NCBI GenBank assembly: GCA_001778375.1 | Contig: MFGV01000087.1 | Coordinates: forward strand, 1 to 64,000 | Direction: 5' to 3' | Source of the DNA: Candidatus Firestonebacteria bacterium RIFOXYD2_FULL_39_29 | Lineage (GTDB): Bacteria > Oederibacteriota > D2-FULL-39-29 | Length of the DNA: 64,000 bases | Shown: positions 52,442 to 62,229 of the stretch, one piece after another | Position numbering within the stretch: the first letter of the stretch is position 1 | Layout of the letters: every line of letters starts with the position of its first letter | Made by a program: the position numbers and the translations under genes | The notes under the pieces: model-generated | Database searches by the model: none | What the model was told of the DNA's origin: nothing | What the model saw: the letters and a program-made list of their open reading frames with translations, nothing else

Positions 52442-53282
52442 ATTTTCCCCTTTTCTCAAAAAGAGAGTATTCCTTCTCTTTAATACTTTCTTTTGCTATT
52501 TTTACATACTCCGGAAGTATTTCTATCCCGATAGAATTTCTTCTTAATTCCTTAGCTACTTCGCAAGTCGTTCCAGAACCAAGAAACGGATCCAACACAC
52601 AGTCATTTTCTTTTGTAAAGAGCCTAATAAACCATTCCGGCAACAGCCTAGGAAATGTTGCACTATGATTCTTATTGGATGTTTCTGTAGCCAAGTGCAA
52701 GACATTAGAAGGATACGCCATTGTTCTTCCGACCCAATTTGAAATATTTTTTCCAAAACCACTGCCAACCTTAGAATTAAATCTTATAACATCATTTTTA
52801 CCAAGAGTTTTAAGTCTTGTCTTAGCCCAATCACCCATAGGAACCATTACATTGTCTTGATACATTCTAAAATTTTTAGATTTATTAAATTGCAGGCACC
52901 TCTCCCAAGCATCCCTGAATCTATTAGGCCATTTGCCCGGGTGACAATTTTTTTTGTGCCAAATAAATTCTTCCGTCCAACGCCATCCTTGCTTTCGCAT
53001 TTCCATAATCAATTCAATTACATAAGTATGCCTTTCACCATCGTCAACTTTTTCTTTGATATTTAAAATGAAGGTACCGGAAGGCTTTAACACTCTTAAG
53101 AACTCCTTCGATCTATGCAAAAACCATTCAACATATTTTTCCGGTTTCACTCCTCCATATGTTTTCGCCCTGCTATCAGCATATGGTGGCGAAGTAATAA
53201 TCAAATCAAAATAGTTGTCAGGGTATTCCTTAAGTATATCCAAACAATCTCCGATTTCAATTTTTGTTTGTATTTTTTCCAT
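52365..53282 (-). CDS. DNA methyltransferase of the restriction pair
   Basis: 305 residues, amino-methyltransferase of the TSPPY type: ITSPPYADSR (motif IV) near the N-terminus and DPFLGSGTTCEVAKEL (motif I) near the C-terminus, the beta order. It protects host DNA against the neighbouring endonuclease, as N4-cytosine or N6-adenine methylation. The last 25 residues (KIKKSHNKVYRTANRR...) lie in the overlap with the endonuclease gene and look unlike the family. Confidence 0.9.
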   Translation of the reverse strand: MEKIQTKIEIGDCLDILKEYPDNYFDLIITSPPYADSRAKTYGGVKPEKYVEWFLHRSKEFLRVLKPSGTFILNIKEKVDDGERHTYVIELIMEMRKQGWRWTEEFIWHKKNCHPGKWPNRFRDAWERCLQFNKSKNFRMYQDNVMVPMGDWAKTRLKTLGKNDVIRFNSKVGSGFGKNISNWVGRTMAYPSNVLHLATETSNKNHSATFPRLLPEWFIRLFTKENDCVLDPFLGSGTTCEVAKELRRNSIGIEILPEYVKIAKESIKEKEYSLFEKRGKYECKIKKSHNKVYRTANRRVSSKTA

Positions 53283-53479
53283 TTAAGTTGCACTCCTAAA
53301 TCTACTTTAAATAATTACAAAATTACTTTTCTTAGTATAACTCAAAAAGATTATTTGAGCAATAGCGAATAATCTAATAAAAGATGCAAATACGATCCCC
53401 CTCCCGAGGCTCGAAAGTGTAAATGCTTGATTTTTAAGCTGCATTCCTCCAACCTTCCAACCCTCTGCCTTGTTTTGTC

Positions 53480-53508
53480 TTGATTTTTAAGGGATTATTC
53501 TGTAAAAT
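53480..53508 (+). promoter_or_regulatory. Promoter of the tRNA gene
   Basis: TTGATT (53480-53485), 17 bases, TAAAAT (53503-53508), 12 bases before the tRNA. Confidence 0.6.
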
Positions 53509-53519
53509 ACCTTTTGTGT

Positions 53520-53595
53520 GGCGGGGTAGCTCAGCTGGTAGAGCACGGGAATCATAATCCCTTGGTCGAGGGTTCAAGTCCCCCTCCCGCCACCA
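53520..53595 (+). tRNA. tRNA with CAT anticodon (Met elongator or Ile2)
   Basis: 76 bases with encoded CCA. Acceptor GGCGGGG/TCCCGCC, D-stem GCTC/GAGC, anticodon CAT at 53553-53555 in loop ATCATAA, T-loop TTCAAGT. The 1:72 pair is G-C and the anticodon stem lacks three G-C pairs next to the loop, so it is not the initiator. One A-C mismatch is seen in the T-stem. Confidence 0.93.
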
Positions 53596-53628
53596 TTTTT
53601 AATATATTACATTAGTGTTGGGAGGTCT

Positions 53629-53688
53629 CCGCCACAAAGCTTTGGCGGATTTCGCATGAAAGATGCTCAACCCTCCCGCCACCATTAC
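53629..53688. repeat. CCGCC...GGCGG repeat plus duplicated tRNA 3' end
   Basis: CCGCCACAAAGCTTTGGCGG, ATTTCGC, GCTCAAC, then CCCTCCCGCCACCATT, an exact copy of the tRNA 3' end (53581-53596 region). Confidence 0.7.
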
Positions 53689-53699
53689 GAAAAAGCATA

Positions 53700-53870
53700 G
53701 CTTTTTCTAGGTTCATAAAGTTTCTAAGGTTTGTAAAGTTAATAAAGTTTTTCAAGCAGGTTCTTATTAATAAGAAAATATATAATGTCAGTGTGTATTA
53801 ATAGAGAGATATAATGTCAAAACGCTTTTACTTTATAAACCTTATGAACCTTAAAAACCTTATAAACTAC
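53700..53870. repeat. GGTTCATAAAGTTTATAAAG-type degenerate repeats
   Basis: The left tract (AGGTTCATAAAGTTTC, AAGGTTTGTAAAG) and the right tract (TTTATAAACCTTATGAACC) are inverted relative to each other around a 70-base centre. A third tract lies after the kinase gene (54793-54826). Confidence 0.55.
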
Positions 53871-53872
53871 CC

Positions 53873-54787
53873 TTGATCTTATCTATCAGTTTAAATAGCG
53901 CTTATCAGAAGGTTCTTCTCTTTGATTCCTTTAAAGAAGGCTGGGTTCTCCGGGCTTTGGAGCTATATACAGCCCCGAGCGGAAAGGGAATAAATGTTGC
54001 CAGGGCTTTAAGAACTCTGGGCAGTAATGTAATTGCAACGGGTTTTATAGGCGGTACAAACGGCGCGCTTATCCTTAATGAACTTAAAAAAGAAAAAGTT
54101 AATTCAGATTTTGTGTTTACAAAGGCCAATACCAGGGTATGTACAACGCTGATCAATAAAAATAATAACGTTTTTACGGAACTGATCGAACCGTCCGGAA
54201 GTATTTCAGGGGAAGAACTTACGGCTTTAAAGAAAAAACTTTCAAAACAGCTTAAAAAAGCCGAACTTGTTACAATTTCCGGGACTCTTCCCCCTGGAGT
54301 TGATAACTCCTTCTATTGCTGGATAATAAAAGAGGCCGCCAGAACCGGAACACGCGTTCTTTCTGATATCTGTAAAGAACCGATGAAGAAAGCTGTAGCT
54401 GCAAAACCATATTTGATCAAAATGAACCGCGATGAATTTACGGCAACATTCGGCCCGCAAAATATAGAAAGCAAAATATACACTCTCTTTAAACAAGGAA
54501 TAAGCTGGGTTATTGTAACGGACGGCAAAGAAAGATTCCTTGCAGGGGCTCAGGGAAATGTTTTTCTGGTCACCCCTCCTAAAATAAAACCGGTCAACGG
54601 AGTAGGCGCGGGTGATGCCATGCTTGCAGGAGTTGCGTACGGAATTTCCAAAGGGCTCACGCCGGAAGAGACGCTAAAGATAGGAGCAGGTGTTGGCGCC
54701 GCTAGTGCGTTAACGTTAAGGCCGGCGGAGTTTGAGACGGCAAAATTACATAGTCTTGCCAGGCAAGTACGCGTTAAGCGGCTATGA
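53873..54787 (+). CDS. PfkB-family sugar kinase, 1-phosphofructokinase-like
   Basis: 304 residues. MILSISLNSAYQKVLLFD, SGKGINVARALRTLGS, TISGTLPPGVD and the C-terminal NGVGAGDAMLAG match the 1-phosphofructokinase/tagatose-6-phosphate kinase branch. The start is TTG at 53873 with no good SD; there is no other start in the frame because a stop lies seven codons upstream. No PTS gene adjoins it, so the substrate is open. Confidence 0.88.
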   Translation: MILSISLNSAYQKVLLFDSFKEGWVLRALELYTAPSGKGINVARALRTLGSNVIATGFIGGTNGALILNELKKEKVNSDFVFTKANTRVCTTLINKNNNVFTELIEPSGSISGEELTALKKKLSKQLKKAELVTISGTLPPGVDNSFYCWIIKEAARTGTRVLSDICKEPMKKAVAAKPYLIKMNRDEFTATFGPQNIESKIYTLFKQGISWVIVTDGKERFLAGAQGNVFLVTPPKIKPVNGVGAGDAMLAGVAYGISKGLTPEETLKIGAGVGAASALTLRPAEFETAKLHSLARQVRVKRL

Positions 54788-54955
54788 ATATACGTTTATA
54801 AAGTTTGTAAGGTTTATAAAGTAAAATCTCGAAATTATAATATCATAAAGTTAAAAGGCTGTAGGGCTTGTCTATAAAAGTCCATAACGTAAAATCTTTG
54901 AAATATATTAATATTTCTCACGTTACACGTTACTCACGTCAAAACTTGCGAAGTA

Positions 54956-55534
54956 CTATTTAGCCGGTTTAGGTTGCGACTTCAACGAGAATAATAGCGG
55001 AATGAATAACATTGATATTGGGAAGAGATTACTAAGACCAGTTAACCCGCTGCAAAACAAAGCAAGCGAAATAGAATAAATAAAATAAATCAGCATTAGC
55101 TTTATGAAGCTAGGATCTATAACACCTTTTTTGAAATCTTTGCGAACAACATATCCTATAATTGCACAAAATATTACAGAATTTGATAATGTTGCAAACA
55201 GATTAATAGCATATTTATATGAGAATTCCTGCCTGCCATAATAACTGCCAAAAAGAAACATACAAGATAATATCAGAAGAATTAGATAATGAAACTTACT
55301 CGTGAGGCGTTCAACCCTGAGGTTTTTATCCGCTAACATAAACATCATAAAGGATAAATTGAATGCTATTCCAATACCGAAGGATAAACCTTGCGCCTCT
55401 TTAAAATAATCTAACCTAAAAAATATTAATGGATTAACTATAGTAAATAGAGTGATTGCACAAACAACAAAACTGACCATCTTATGAAATCTCGTTATTA
55501 CGATATCGTTCTTTTCTGTTTTTTTAGGCACCAT
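54956..55534 (-). CDS. Membrane protein of unknown function
   Basis: 192 residues with about six hydrophobic segments (around 20-40, 48-68, 80-98, 110-128, 142-160, 165-183). No motif I recognise. It is an isolated gene between repeat tracts; upstream lies the GGGACAG palindrome region. Confidence 0.6.
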   Translation of the reverse strand: MVPKKTEKNDIVITRFHKMVSFVVCAITLFTIVNPLIFFRLDYFKEAQGLSFGIGIAFNLSFMMFMLADKNLRVERLTSKFHYLILLILSCMFLFGSYYGRQEFSYKYAINLFATLSNSVIFCAIIGYVVRKDFKKGVIDPSFIKLMLIYFIYSISLALFCSGLTGLSNLFPISMLFIPLLFSLKSQPKPAK

Positions 55535-55605
55535 ACCCCCTTCATTTAAGATAAATTATTGTAGCAAGTAGCGTAGTTTTTCACAAGTTAAAAATTAAAG
55601 TATTT

Positions 55606-55680
55606 TATAGTTGTCTGATTTTATCAGGCGCTCGATGTCATGCCTGAGGCAGATCCGACTCAGGCGGAAATAGAGCAACA
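55606..55680. repeat. Enlarged copy of the cruciform repeat
   Basis: Reverse complement reads TTGTTGCTC, TATTT, then an inserted CCGCCTGAGTCGGATC/CTCAGGCATGAC segment, GAGC, GCCTGATAAAATCAG, ACAACTATA. It corresponds to 36974-37025 with one hairpin loop filled. Confidence 0.55.
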
Positions 55681-55715
55681 AAAAGTGGGACAGGCACGTG
55701 CCTGTCCCACTTTTT
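55680..55715. terminator. 36-base perfect palindrome (GGGACAGGCAC/GTGCCTGTCCC)
   Basis: AAAAAGTGGGACAGGCAC followed by its exact reverse complement. The A and T runs make it terminator-like in both directions; it belongs to the GGGACAG family. Confidence 0.65.
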
Positions 55716-55784
55716 GCACTTTTAGTAAGCTTTTTCTCATTTATCTTACCAATTTTCATTCATTTATGATAAAATCTAAGGTAT

Positions 55785-56666
55785 ATGAACGCCTTTAAAA
55801 TAGTAAAATACATATTCCTTAGTTTACGGCCGAAGCAGTGGACTAAGAACTTTTTGATCTTTGCGGCGCTTATTTTTTCGCAGAAGCTTAATAACTATTA
55901 TTCTGTTATCGAGACACTCATAGGGTTCCTAATCTTCTGTATTGTTTCCGGCAGTATATATACTCTAAACGATATAATAGACAGGGATAAAGACAAGCTC
56001 CACCCTAAAAAGGCAAAAAGGCCTATTGCCTCGGGAAAACTTCCGATCAGTTATGCGATCCTTTCCTTCCTCTTCTTCGCAACACTCGGAATCGTTTCCG
56101 CTTTTAACCTGGAGACAAACTTCGGCTGGGTAATCGTTATCTACATAGCCCTGCAAATACTTTATACTTTCAATCTGAAAAACGTCGTTATTCTGGACAT
56201 CTTTATAATTGCCATCGGCTTTGTCCTTAGAGTGGTCGCCGGCGCGGAGATTATCGCGGTAGATGTTTCCAGCTGGCTTTTGGTCTGCACGCTCTTTTTG
56301 TCTTTATTTCTGGCGCTCGGTAAACGCAGATTCGAACTCATCAAACTTGACAAAAAAGCTACTTCTCACAGGAGTTCGCTTAAAGAGTACAATGTCTCCC
56401 TGCTGGACCAGATGATAACGGTTGTCACCTCAGCTACGGTTGTTGCTTACGCTATCTATACACTTTCTCCAGAAACTAAAAGCCATTTTAACACTGAACA
56501 CCTGATATACACCCTTCCCTTTGTCCTGTACGGAGTGTTTCGCTATCTCTACCTTATATATCAGAAAGAGACCGGGGGAAATCCCGAAGAAATTCTGGTT
56601 ACGGATATCCCGCTGATCATCGACATTTTATTGTACGGTGTTACGGTTTGGTATATTATCTACTAA
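55785..56666 (+). CDS. UbiA-family prenyltransferase, decaprenyl-phosphate phosphoribosyltransferase-like
   Basis: 293 residues, about nine transmembrane segments. The first Asp-rich motif is NDIIDRDKDKLHPKKAKRPIASG and the second is in the VVILDIFIIAIGFVLRVVAGA block. The sequence RPKQWTKNFLIFAAL at the N-terminus is typical of the branch that transfers phosphoribose to a polyprenyl phosphate for cell-envelope arabinose. AAGG lies three bases before the ATG. Confidence 0.88.
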   Translation: MNAFKIVKYIFLSLRPKQWTKNFLIFAALIFSQKLNNYYSVIETLIGFLIFCIVSGSIYTLNDIIDRDKDKLHPKKAKRPIASGKLPISYAILSFLFFATLGIVSAFNLETNFGWVIVIYIALQILYTFNLKNVVILDIFIIAIGFVLRVVAGAEIIAVDVSSWLLVCTLFLSLFLALGKRRFELIKLDKKATSHRSSLKEYNVSLLDQMITVVTSATVVAYAIYTLSPETKSHFNTEHLIYTLPFVLYGVFRYLYLIYQKETGGNPEEILVTDIPLIIDILLYGVTVWYIIY

Positions 56667-56679
56667 ACTAAATACCGTT

Positions 56680-56826
56680 AAACCATTAATCAACTTACTA
56701 ATTACTAATGACTAGTGACTATTTTATGATGGCGGAGAAAAGCTTCCGCCTTCTGAAAGTATATTTTAATTAATAACAGCGGAGAACTTACCGCTTTCCA
56801 TAAATAGTCATTAGTCAATAGTACTT
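56680..56826. repeat. Inverted-repeat element upstream of uvrB
   Basis: AATGACTAGTGACTATTTTATG and its near reverse complement CATAAATAGTCATTAGTC bracket two hairpins, GGCGGA...TCCGCC and AGCGG...CCGCT, some 120 bases in all. Confidence 0.5.
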
Positions 56827-56852
56827 AGTCATTCACGCATAAGGAATAAACC

Positions 56853-58952
56853 ATGAGCAATTTTAAATTAGTGTCGGAGTATACTCCTAAGGGTGACCAA
56901 CCGGAGGCGATAAGGGGGCTGATTTCGGGATTGGAAAGAGGAAAGAAACATCAGACACTTCTTGGGGTTACGGGGTCGGGGAAAACATTTACTGTTGCCA
57001 ATGTTATTGAAAAAGTAAACAAACCTACCATTATTATCTCCCACAATAAAACCCTGGCGGCGCAGCTTTACGGGGAGTTCAAATCATTTTTTCCAGAAAA
57101 TGCGGTGGAGTATTTCGTCAGTTACTATGATTATTACCAGCCGGAAGCTTATATCGCCCAGACGGATACTTACATAGAAAAAGATTCTTCCATCAATGAT
57201 GAAATTGACAAGCTGAGACATTCCGCCACCTCGGCTCTCCTTACAAGAAGAGACACCATCGTCGTAGCAAGCGTTTCCTGCATATATGGAATAGGTTCCC
57301 CCGACACCTACAGCAAAATGCAGGTTGTTTTAAAAAAAGGCATGGAGTTTAACATGGATACCCTGATAAAAAAGCTTGTAGAGATCCAGTATATGAGAAA
57401 TGATACGGATTTTTACAGGGGTACGTTCCGGCTTCGCGGGGATATTCTCGATATCTTCCCCTCCGCCTCGGATACGGCAATAAGAGTAGAGTTTAACGGA
57501 AATACCATTGAAAAATTATCGGAGATAGACGCTTTCTCGGGAAGCACGCTTAAAAGAACGGAGACAGCAGTGATATTTCCGGCCGCGCACTGGGTAACTC
57601 CTCCTGAGGAATTAAAGAGAGCCGCAAAAGCTATTGAAGAAGAGCTTGAAATACGGCTTAAGTTTTACAAAGATGCGGGGAAAATACTGGAAATGCAGAG
57701 AATTGAACAACGCACACGGCATGATATCGAAATGATCCTGGAAATAGGGACCTGCAAAGGTATTGAAAATTATTCACGCCACTTGGACGGGAGAAAACAG
57801 GGAGAGCCGCCTTATACTTTAATTGATTATCTTCCTGCTGACGGGCTGATTATCGCAGACGAAAGCCACATTACACTCCCCCAGGTACGAGGTATGTTTG
57901 AAGGAGATAAGGCAAGGAAGACCAATCTGGTCGATTACGGTTTCCGTCTCCCATCCGCTTTGGACAACAGACCGCTTTACTTCAAGGAGTTTGACGCCAG
58001 AATACCGCAAATTATATATGTTTCCGCAACTCCCGCGGATTTTGAGATAAAGGAATCAGAAGGAAAAGTTATTGAACAGGTGATACGCCCGACAGGCCTT
58101 ATGGACCCGGAAGTCACTATAAAACCCGCAACCGGACAGGTGGATGATCTTATCGCCGAAATAAAGAAAGTTGTTGAAAAAGGCGGCAGAGTTCTCGTAA
58201 CAACACTTACAAAGAAGTCCTCAGAAGATCTTTCCGAATATTTAAAAGATATAAATATCAGGGCAAAATATCTGCATTCGGATATAGAGACTATTGAACG
58301 GGTAAAGATCCTGCAGGGTTTAAGGCGCGGTGAGTTTGATGTACTTATCGGAATTAATCTCCTTAGAGAGGGCCTGGACCTTCCGGAAGTAATGATGGTA
58401 GCAATACTTGACGCAGATAAGGAGGGATTCCTCCGTTCAAAAACATCCCTCGTGCAAACCATCGGCAGGGCCGCGCGCAATGTTGAAGGACGTGTAATAA
58501 TGTACGCCGATAAGATGACAAAATCCATAAAATTTGCCATAGACGAAACAAACCGCAGGAGAGCAATACAGGCAGAGTACAACAAAAAACACGGAATAAC
58601 CCCGGCAACAATAAAAAAAGAGATCAGGAATATCCTTGAGAGTATTTACGAAGCCGATTATTATACCGTCCCCATTGCAGCAGAAGGTGAAGGAAAATAT
58701 GTCAGCTCGGACGAATTTCCAAAACTTATTTCCGATATGGAAAAAGAGATGCACGCCTACGCCTCAAAGATGGAATTCGAAAAAGCCGCCGCGATAAGAG
58801 ATAAAGTCAGGATGCTGAAAAGCCATATAAACAAAATGAAAGAAGGCGGATTTATTGCCCTCTCGATTGATGACGGAATAAGCAGCATTGAAAGGAAGCA
58901 TAAACAGAGACGGATAGGAATGCAGAAGGCGAAGAGATACAATAAGAGATGA
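56853..58952 (+). CDS. uvrB: Excinuclease ABC subunit B
   Basis: The damage-verifying helicase of nucleotide excision repair. 699 residues. Walker A GVTGSGKT, the beta-hairpin [20 protein letters not shown] (II), [13 protein letters not shown] (V), QTIGRAARN (VI) and a C-terminal UVR domain ([23 protein letters not shown]) are all present. AAGGA lies before the ATG. uvrA and uvrC are not in the window. Confidence 0.98.
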   Translation: MSNFKLVSEYTPKGDQPEAIRGLISGLERGKKHQTLLGVTGSGKTFTVANVIEKVNKPTIIISHNKTLAAQLYGEFKSFFPENAVEYFVSYYDYYQPEAYIAQTDTYIEKDSSINDEIDKLRHSATSALLTRRDTIVVASVSCIYGIGSPDTYSKMQVVLKKGMEFNMDTLIKKLVEIQYMRNDTDFYRGTFRLRGDILDIFPSASDTAIRVEFNGNTIEKLSEIDAFSGSTLKRTETAVIFPAAHWVTPPEELKRAAKAIEEELEIRLKFYKDAGKILEMQRIEQRTRHDIEMILEIGTCKGIENYSRHLDGRKQGEPPYTLIDYLPADGLIIADESHITLPQVRGMFEGDKARKTNLVDYGFRLPSALDNRPLYFKEFDARIPQIIYVSATPADFEIKESEGKVIEQVIRPTGLMDPEVTIKPATGQVDDLIAEIKKVVEKGGRVLVTTLTKKSSEDLSEYLKDINIRAKYLHSDIETIERVKILQGLRRGEFDVLIGINLLREGLDLPEVMMVAILDADKEGFLRSKTSLVQTIGRAARNVEGRVIMYADKMTKSIKFAIDETNRRRAIQAEYNKKHGITPATIKKEIRNILESIYEADYYTVPIAAEGEGKYVSSDEFPKLISDMEKEMHAYASKMEFEKAAAIRDKVRMLKSHINKMKEGGFIALSIDDGISSIERKHKQRRIGMQKAKRYNKR

Positions 58953-59248
58953 GGCGCGGATGCTTGGAGGCGCAGAGGCTCGGCAAAAGCGGAAAAGATT
59001 GAGGCTTGGAGGTGCGGCAAGAAGCGGAATGGCTGAGGAAAGAAGTCAGAGACAGAAAAAGCTATACATTTCTTTAAATAAATCATATCACACTAATAGA
59101 TTCAAAACTTTTTCGAGAGAATGGATGTATATTTGTCAACATCCGTTGAAAATACGAGATAAAACCAGTAATCCGCCTAGGTGGATTATGCAAAGGATTA
59201 TGGTTTGATATTTAGACTTTGCTCAACCCGCAACATGTTCCTACCTGG
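58953..59248. repeat. Spacer with GGAGGCGCAGAGGC words and a CCGCCTAGGTGG repeat
   Basis: No gene. Low-complexity GCTTGGAGGCGCAG / GCTTGGAGGTGCGG words follow the uvrB stop. The sixth copy of the CCGCC-type repeat lies at 59173-59227 (CCGCCTAGGTGGATTATGC ... CTTTGCTCAAC). Confidence 0.55.
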
Positions 59249-59539
59249 TCAATAGGCGTCTTTTCTTTGGTCGAAGGAGATCATAATAACCAACCTCTTT
59301 TTTTGATCAATAATGTAAAAATATCTGTTATTTCCGATTCTGTAACGCCAAGTTTCAGGATGATAGTTTACAAGTTTTTTAATGTTTTTCCCGAAGAAAG
59401 GGTTATTCCTCAACTGTGGATAGACGTAATTTAAAAGCTTATCCCTGATTTTACCGCTCATTCCGCTAACATCATTATCCAGATCTTTCAGGAATTGATT
59501 GGTTTCAAATATTTTGTAATCACACACTGTACCACTCAC
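59249..59539 (-). CDS. RelE/ParE-type toxin
   Basis: 96 residues with the ParE/RelE fold pattern: NQFLKDLDNDVSGMSGKIRDKLLNYVYPQL, NPFFGKNIKKL, WRYRIGNNRYFYIIDQ. Members cut mRNA or poison gyrase; which applies is not clear. The start overlaps the antitoxin stop by four bases. Confidence 0.85.
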   Translation of the reverse strand: MSGTVCDYKIFETNQFLKDLDNDVSGMSGKIRDKLLNYVYPQLRNNPFFGKNIKKLVNYHPETWRYRIGNNRYFYIIDQKKRLVIMISFDQRKDAY

Positions 59540-59799
59540 TTTGCTCGGGGGCAGGGCAAGCCAACGTACTTTCCCTTCATGGACTTTGCATCTTTATAGC
59601 CGGCTTTCAATTTTTTTTGCAGTATTGGATCATTATTTATCTGAGCCATTTCGACAGCATCAACATTTGAAGATTCTTCAATATTCCTAAGCACAACGGA
59701 AGTAATATAATTTGATATAGGCCTGAACTCTATATCAGCTTTTTTATGTATCAGTTTATATTCTTCTTCCGACAACCTCAAAGTTATTACTTTTGACAT
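59536..59799 (-). CDS. Antitoxin with ribbon-helix-helix N-terminus
   Basis: 87 residues. The first 40 (MSKVITLRLSEEEYKLIHKK, ISNYITSVVL) form a CopG/RHH-like DNA-binding domain. The C-terminal part (NNDPILQKKLKAGYKDAKSMKG) would neutralise the toxin. GGAGG precedes the start. The pair is likely self-repressed at the repeated boxes upstream. Confidence 0.82.
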   Translation of the reverse strand: MSKVITLRLSEEEYKLIHKKADIEFRPISNYITSVVLRNIEESSNVDAVEMAQINNDPILQKKLKAGYKDAKSMKGKYVGLPCPRAK

Positions 59800-59820
59800 A
59801 TTCAGCCTCCACGCAGACGT

Positions 59821-59849
59821 ATTCTATTGTATTCTAATATATTCTACAA
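59821..59849 (-). promoter_or_regulatory. Promoter and operator repeats of the toxin-antitoxin pair
   Basis: Minus strand TTGTAG (59844-59849), 17 bases, TAGAAT (59821-59826). The interval has three spaced copies of TAGAATA (TAGAATATATTAGAATAC), a pattern suited to a ribbon-helix-helix repressor. Confidence 0.45.
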
Positions 59850-59905
59850 TATTTATATGAGAATGTCATTAACAATATGTTAGCACGCCGGAACGTTACA
59901 CGTTA

Positions 59906-62203
59906 CTAGCGCAGGGATTTTAGGACTGATTTTACTTGAGAGGCGTTGGCGGCAGACGGGGAGAGGGTTAAATATTCCGTCAGCTCTTCTTTTGCTTCTT
60001 TATTTTTACCAAGTTCAAGGTAAACCGCACCCAGATTATATCTTGCCTCCGGAGATGACGGATTTAACTCTTTAGCTTTTTTAAGAGCCAGAAGAGCTTC
60101 CCCGTAATTCTTATCCCCATAGTAAACACTGCCTTTTATAATATAAGCCTGATAATAATCAGGGGAAATTGAGATCGCCTTATTGGCATACTCCAGGGCT
60201 AAAGCAGTTTTTCCTTCCGTAAAATACATTAAGGCTGTGTTATAGTCGGAAACTGAAAAGCCGGGATTTGCTTTTGAAGCTTCCCGGTAGTATTTTGCGG
60301 CTTCCTCTTTCCTTCCCGCATGAGATAAAGCTAGAGCCAGGTTATTATTTGCTTCAGAACTTTTTTTGTCCAGTTTTACGGCTTCCAATCCGCATTTTAT
60401 TGCCTCTTCTTTTGCTCCAACCTTATCATAGGAAAAGCAAAGGGTGTTTTTTATCCAGGCATCATCATAACCAATAGAGTCTGATAAGCCATACTGTTCC
60501 AACCCTTTCTTGACCTCCCCTTTTTTTATCAGGAAATCACCGTATTGCAGCATATAGGAAGCTGCCAGGTGCCTTGAATACACATCGGCATAATTATTAC
60601 TTTTATATATTGATCCTTTCTCATAGGAATTCCAAAGGTTCTCATGTTTTTCCGCGCCCAAAGAGATGCTGCCTTTCGAGGCTGCCTTTAAAAGCCCGAA
60701 GGATAGCGTCTGTACCCTGTCAACAGTCTGAACACGGCTGCCGGGTGTAAAATACACAGGCCGGCCCGACCCAAAAACAGTTTTCTTGTAAAATTCCACG
60801 CGTTTTTGGTTCTGCTCTTTTTCTGATAAATAGACAAAACTGTCGCCGTAAATATGTTCAAAGATCCAGCCGTAATCATCATATACTTTAATATCAGGGC
60901 GGAGTTTTTCAACCATGGTAAAATAAACAAGGGGAAACATAATATTATCATCACTCGCAAACAATATCCCGTCTTTATCCATTGTTTTTAATATATTCCG
61001 TCCGTATTCAGCCGTTATTTTATCATCTCCATGGTTATTTTTTGTAAAAACAGTATAAACATTAAAGCCGAGAAGCACAAAAAGGATAAGAACTGCCGGG
61101 CCGGATAAATATCTTTTATCTTTAAATAAAGCAATTAATTTCAGGATACCGGCCGCCGAAAAAACAAGAAAAACTGACAGCGCAGGCAGAGTAAATATCT
61201 TTATAAAAGGCCAGTCGTCAGAGGAAGGCTCAGGATTAATAATAAATATAAAACCCGGCCCCAGTATCAGAAACAGAGAAAAGAAACTCCAGAATATTTT
61301 TTTATCCGACTTAAACGCCTGATAAATCCCGAACAGTCCAAGAGCGGCAAAAACCGGGGTAATCTGAGAAACAAGATATTTAAAGAATTCAAAATTTTGT
61401 CTAAAAACCAACTCCAAAGAAAAGATATTTTTTGCGAGTTTTCCATACCCCTTTCTTGTAACATGCGCTATAAAGTTAGAGAGATTTTCCGGATTCCCCC
61501 AGTCAAGAGGAGGATTTGAAATGGATCTTACCGGAAGATATAAATAAAAGGCTGCGCCAAGAACAAAGAGTAAAGAAGCTTTAAAAATATTATTACCCGA
61601 GAATATACTTCTTTCCGTCATAAACAAATAAAGAAGCAGTGACGGCAGAATAAGCATTATTGTCTGATGATTCGCAAATCCAAGCCCCAGCAAAAACGAA
61701 GACAGAAAGATACTGCCGGAATTTTTGGTATTTTCCGACCATTTCAAGACAGATACTATTATTGAAAACATCAGGAAAGCATTAAGGGTATAGATACCGC
61801 CCTTCGCATTAATTACCTGCTCAAAGAAAATCCCGCCAAACGCAAAAACAGTAGAAACTAAGAATGACGGGAGATGCAGATTCAACTCCCTTCCGGTGGA
61901 AAATATCTGTTTAAGAGCACAAACCGTTAACCGATAAAGCATCAGGGAAGCCAGGGCGCCGAAGAAGACCGCAAGCAAATTAACCCTAAAAGCAATATTT
62001 GAAAGCGGCAGGAATGTAAATAGTTTTCCCAGCAAAGTATAAAGAGGATACCCGGGCGGGTGAGGAATTCCCATTACGTAGGCCGCAGTTATTATCTCCC
62101 CTGAATCCCCTCCTGATACGGAAGGAAAGACTGCCGAAAGATAAAAAAACAGGCAAAGGAGAAAGACAATTACGGATAAAAGCTTTTTTAGTTTCATGAT
62201 CAT
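59906..62203 (-). CDS. DUF2723 glycosyltransferase-like membrane protein with TPR domain
   Basis: 765 residues. The N-terminal 400 are a polytopic membrane domain of the DUF2723 (protein O-mannosyltransferase-like) type: SGGDSGEIITAAYVMGIPHPPGYPLYTLLGK with the first acidic residues of the active site, and GFANHQTIML. A lumenal part follows, then about five TPR units in the last 200 residues (LGLEAVKLDKKSSEANNNLALALSHAGR and similar). It probably glycosylates exported proteins or lipids; the substrate is unknown. Confidence 0.9.
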   Translation of the reverse strand: MIMKLKKLLSVIVFLLCLFFYLSAVFPSVSGGDSGEIITAAYVMGIPHPPGYPLYTLLGKLFTFLPLSNIAFRVNLLAVFFGALASLMLYRLTVCALKQIFSTGRELNLHLPSFLVSTVFAFGGIFFEQVINAKGGIYTLNAFLMFSIIVSVLKWSENTKNSGSIFLSSFLLGLGFANHQTIMLILPSLLLYLFMTERSIFSGNNIFKASLLFVLGAAFYLYLPVRSISNPPLDWGNPENLSNFIAHVTRKGYGKLAKNIFSLELVFRQNFEFFKYLVSQITPVFAALGLFGIYQAFKSDKKIFWSFFSLFLILGPGFIFIINPEPSSDDWPFIKIFTLPALSVFLVFSAAGILKLIALFKDKRYLSGPAVLILFVLLGFNVYTVFTKNNHGDDKITAEYGRNILKTMDKDGILFASDDNIMFPLVYFTMVEKLRPDIKVYDDYGWIFEHIYGDSFVYLSEKEQNQKRVEFYKKTVFGSGRPVYFTPGSRVQTVDRVQTLSFGLLKAASKGSISLGAEKHENLWNSYEKGSIYKSNNYADVYSRHLAASYMLQYGDFLIKKGEVKKGLEQYGLSDSIGYDDAWIKNTLCFSYDKVGAKEEAIKCGLEAVKLDKKSSEANNNLALALSHAGRKEEAAKYYREASKANPGFSVSDYNTALMYFTEGKTALALEYANKAISISPDYYQAYIIKGSVYYGDKNYGEALLALKKAKELNPSSPEARYNLGAVYLELGKNKEAKEELTEYLTLSPSAANASQVKSVLKSLR

Positions 62204-62229
62204 TAATGAACCTTGTTAAATAATATTTT

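Noticed and set aside
53520-53595. Initiator tRNA-fMet
   Set aside because: Position 1:72 is a G-C pair and the three consecutive G-C pairs of the initiator anticodon stem are not present.
59249-59799. Reading this toxin-antitoxin pair as HigBA
   Set aside because: Gene order and the N-terminal ribbon-helix-helix of the antitoxin fit a ParDE/RelBE arrangement; HigA would have an HTH domain and follow the toxin.
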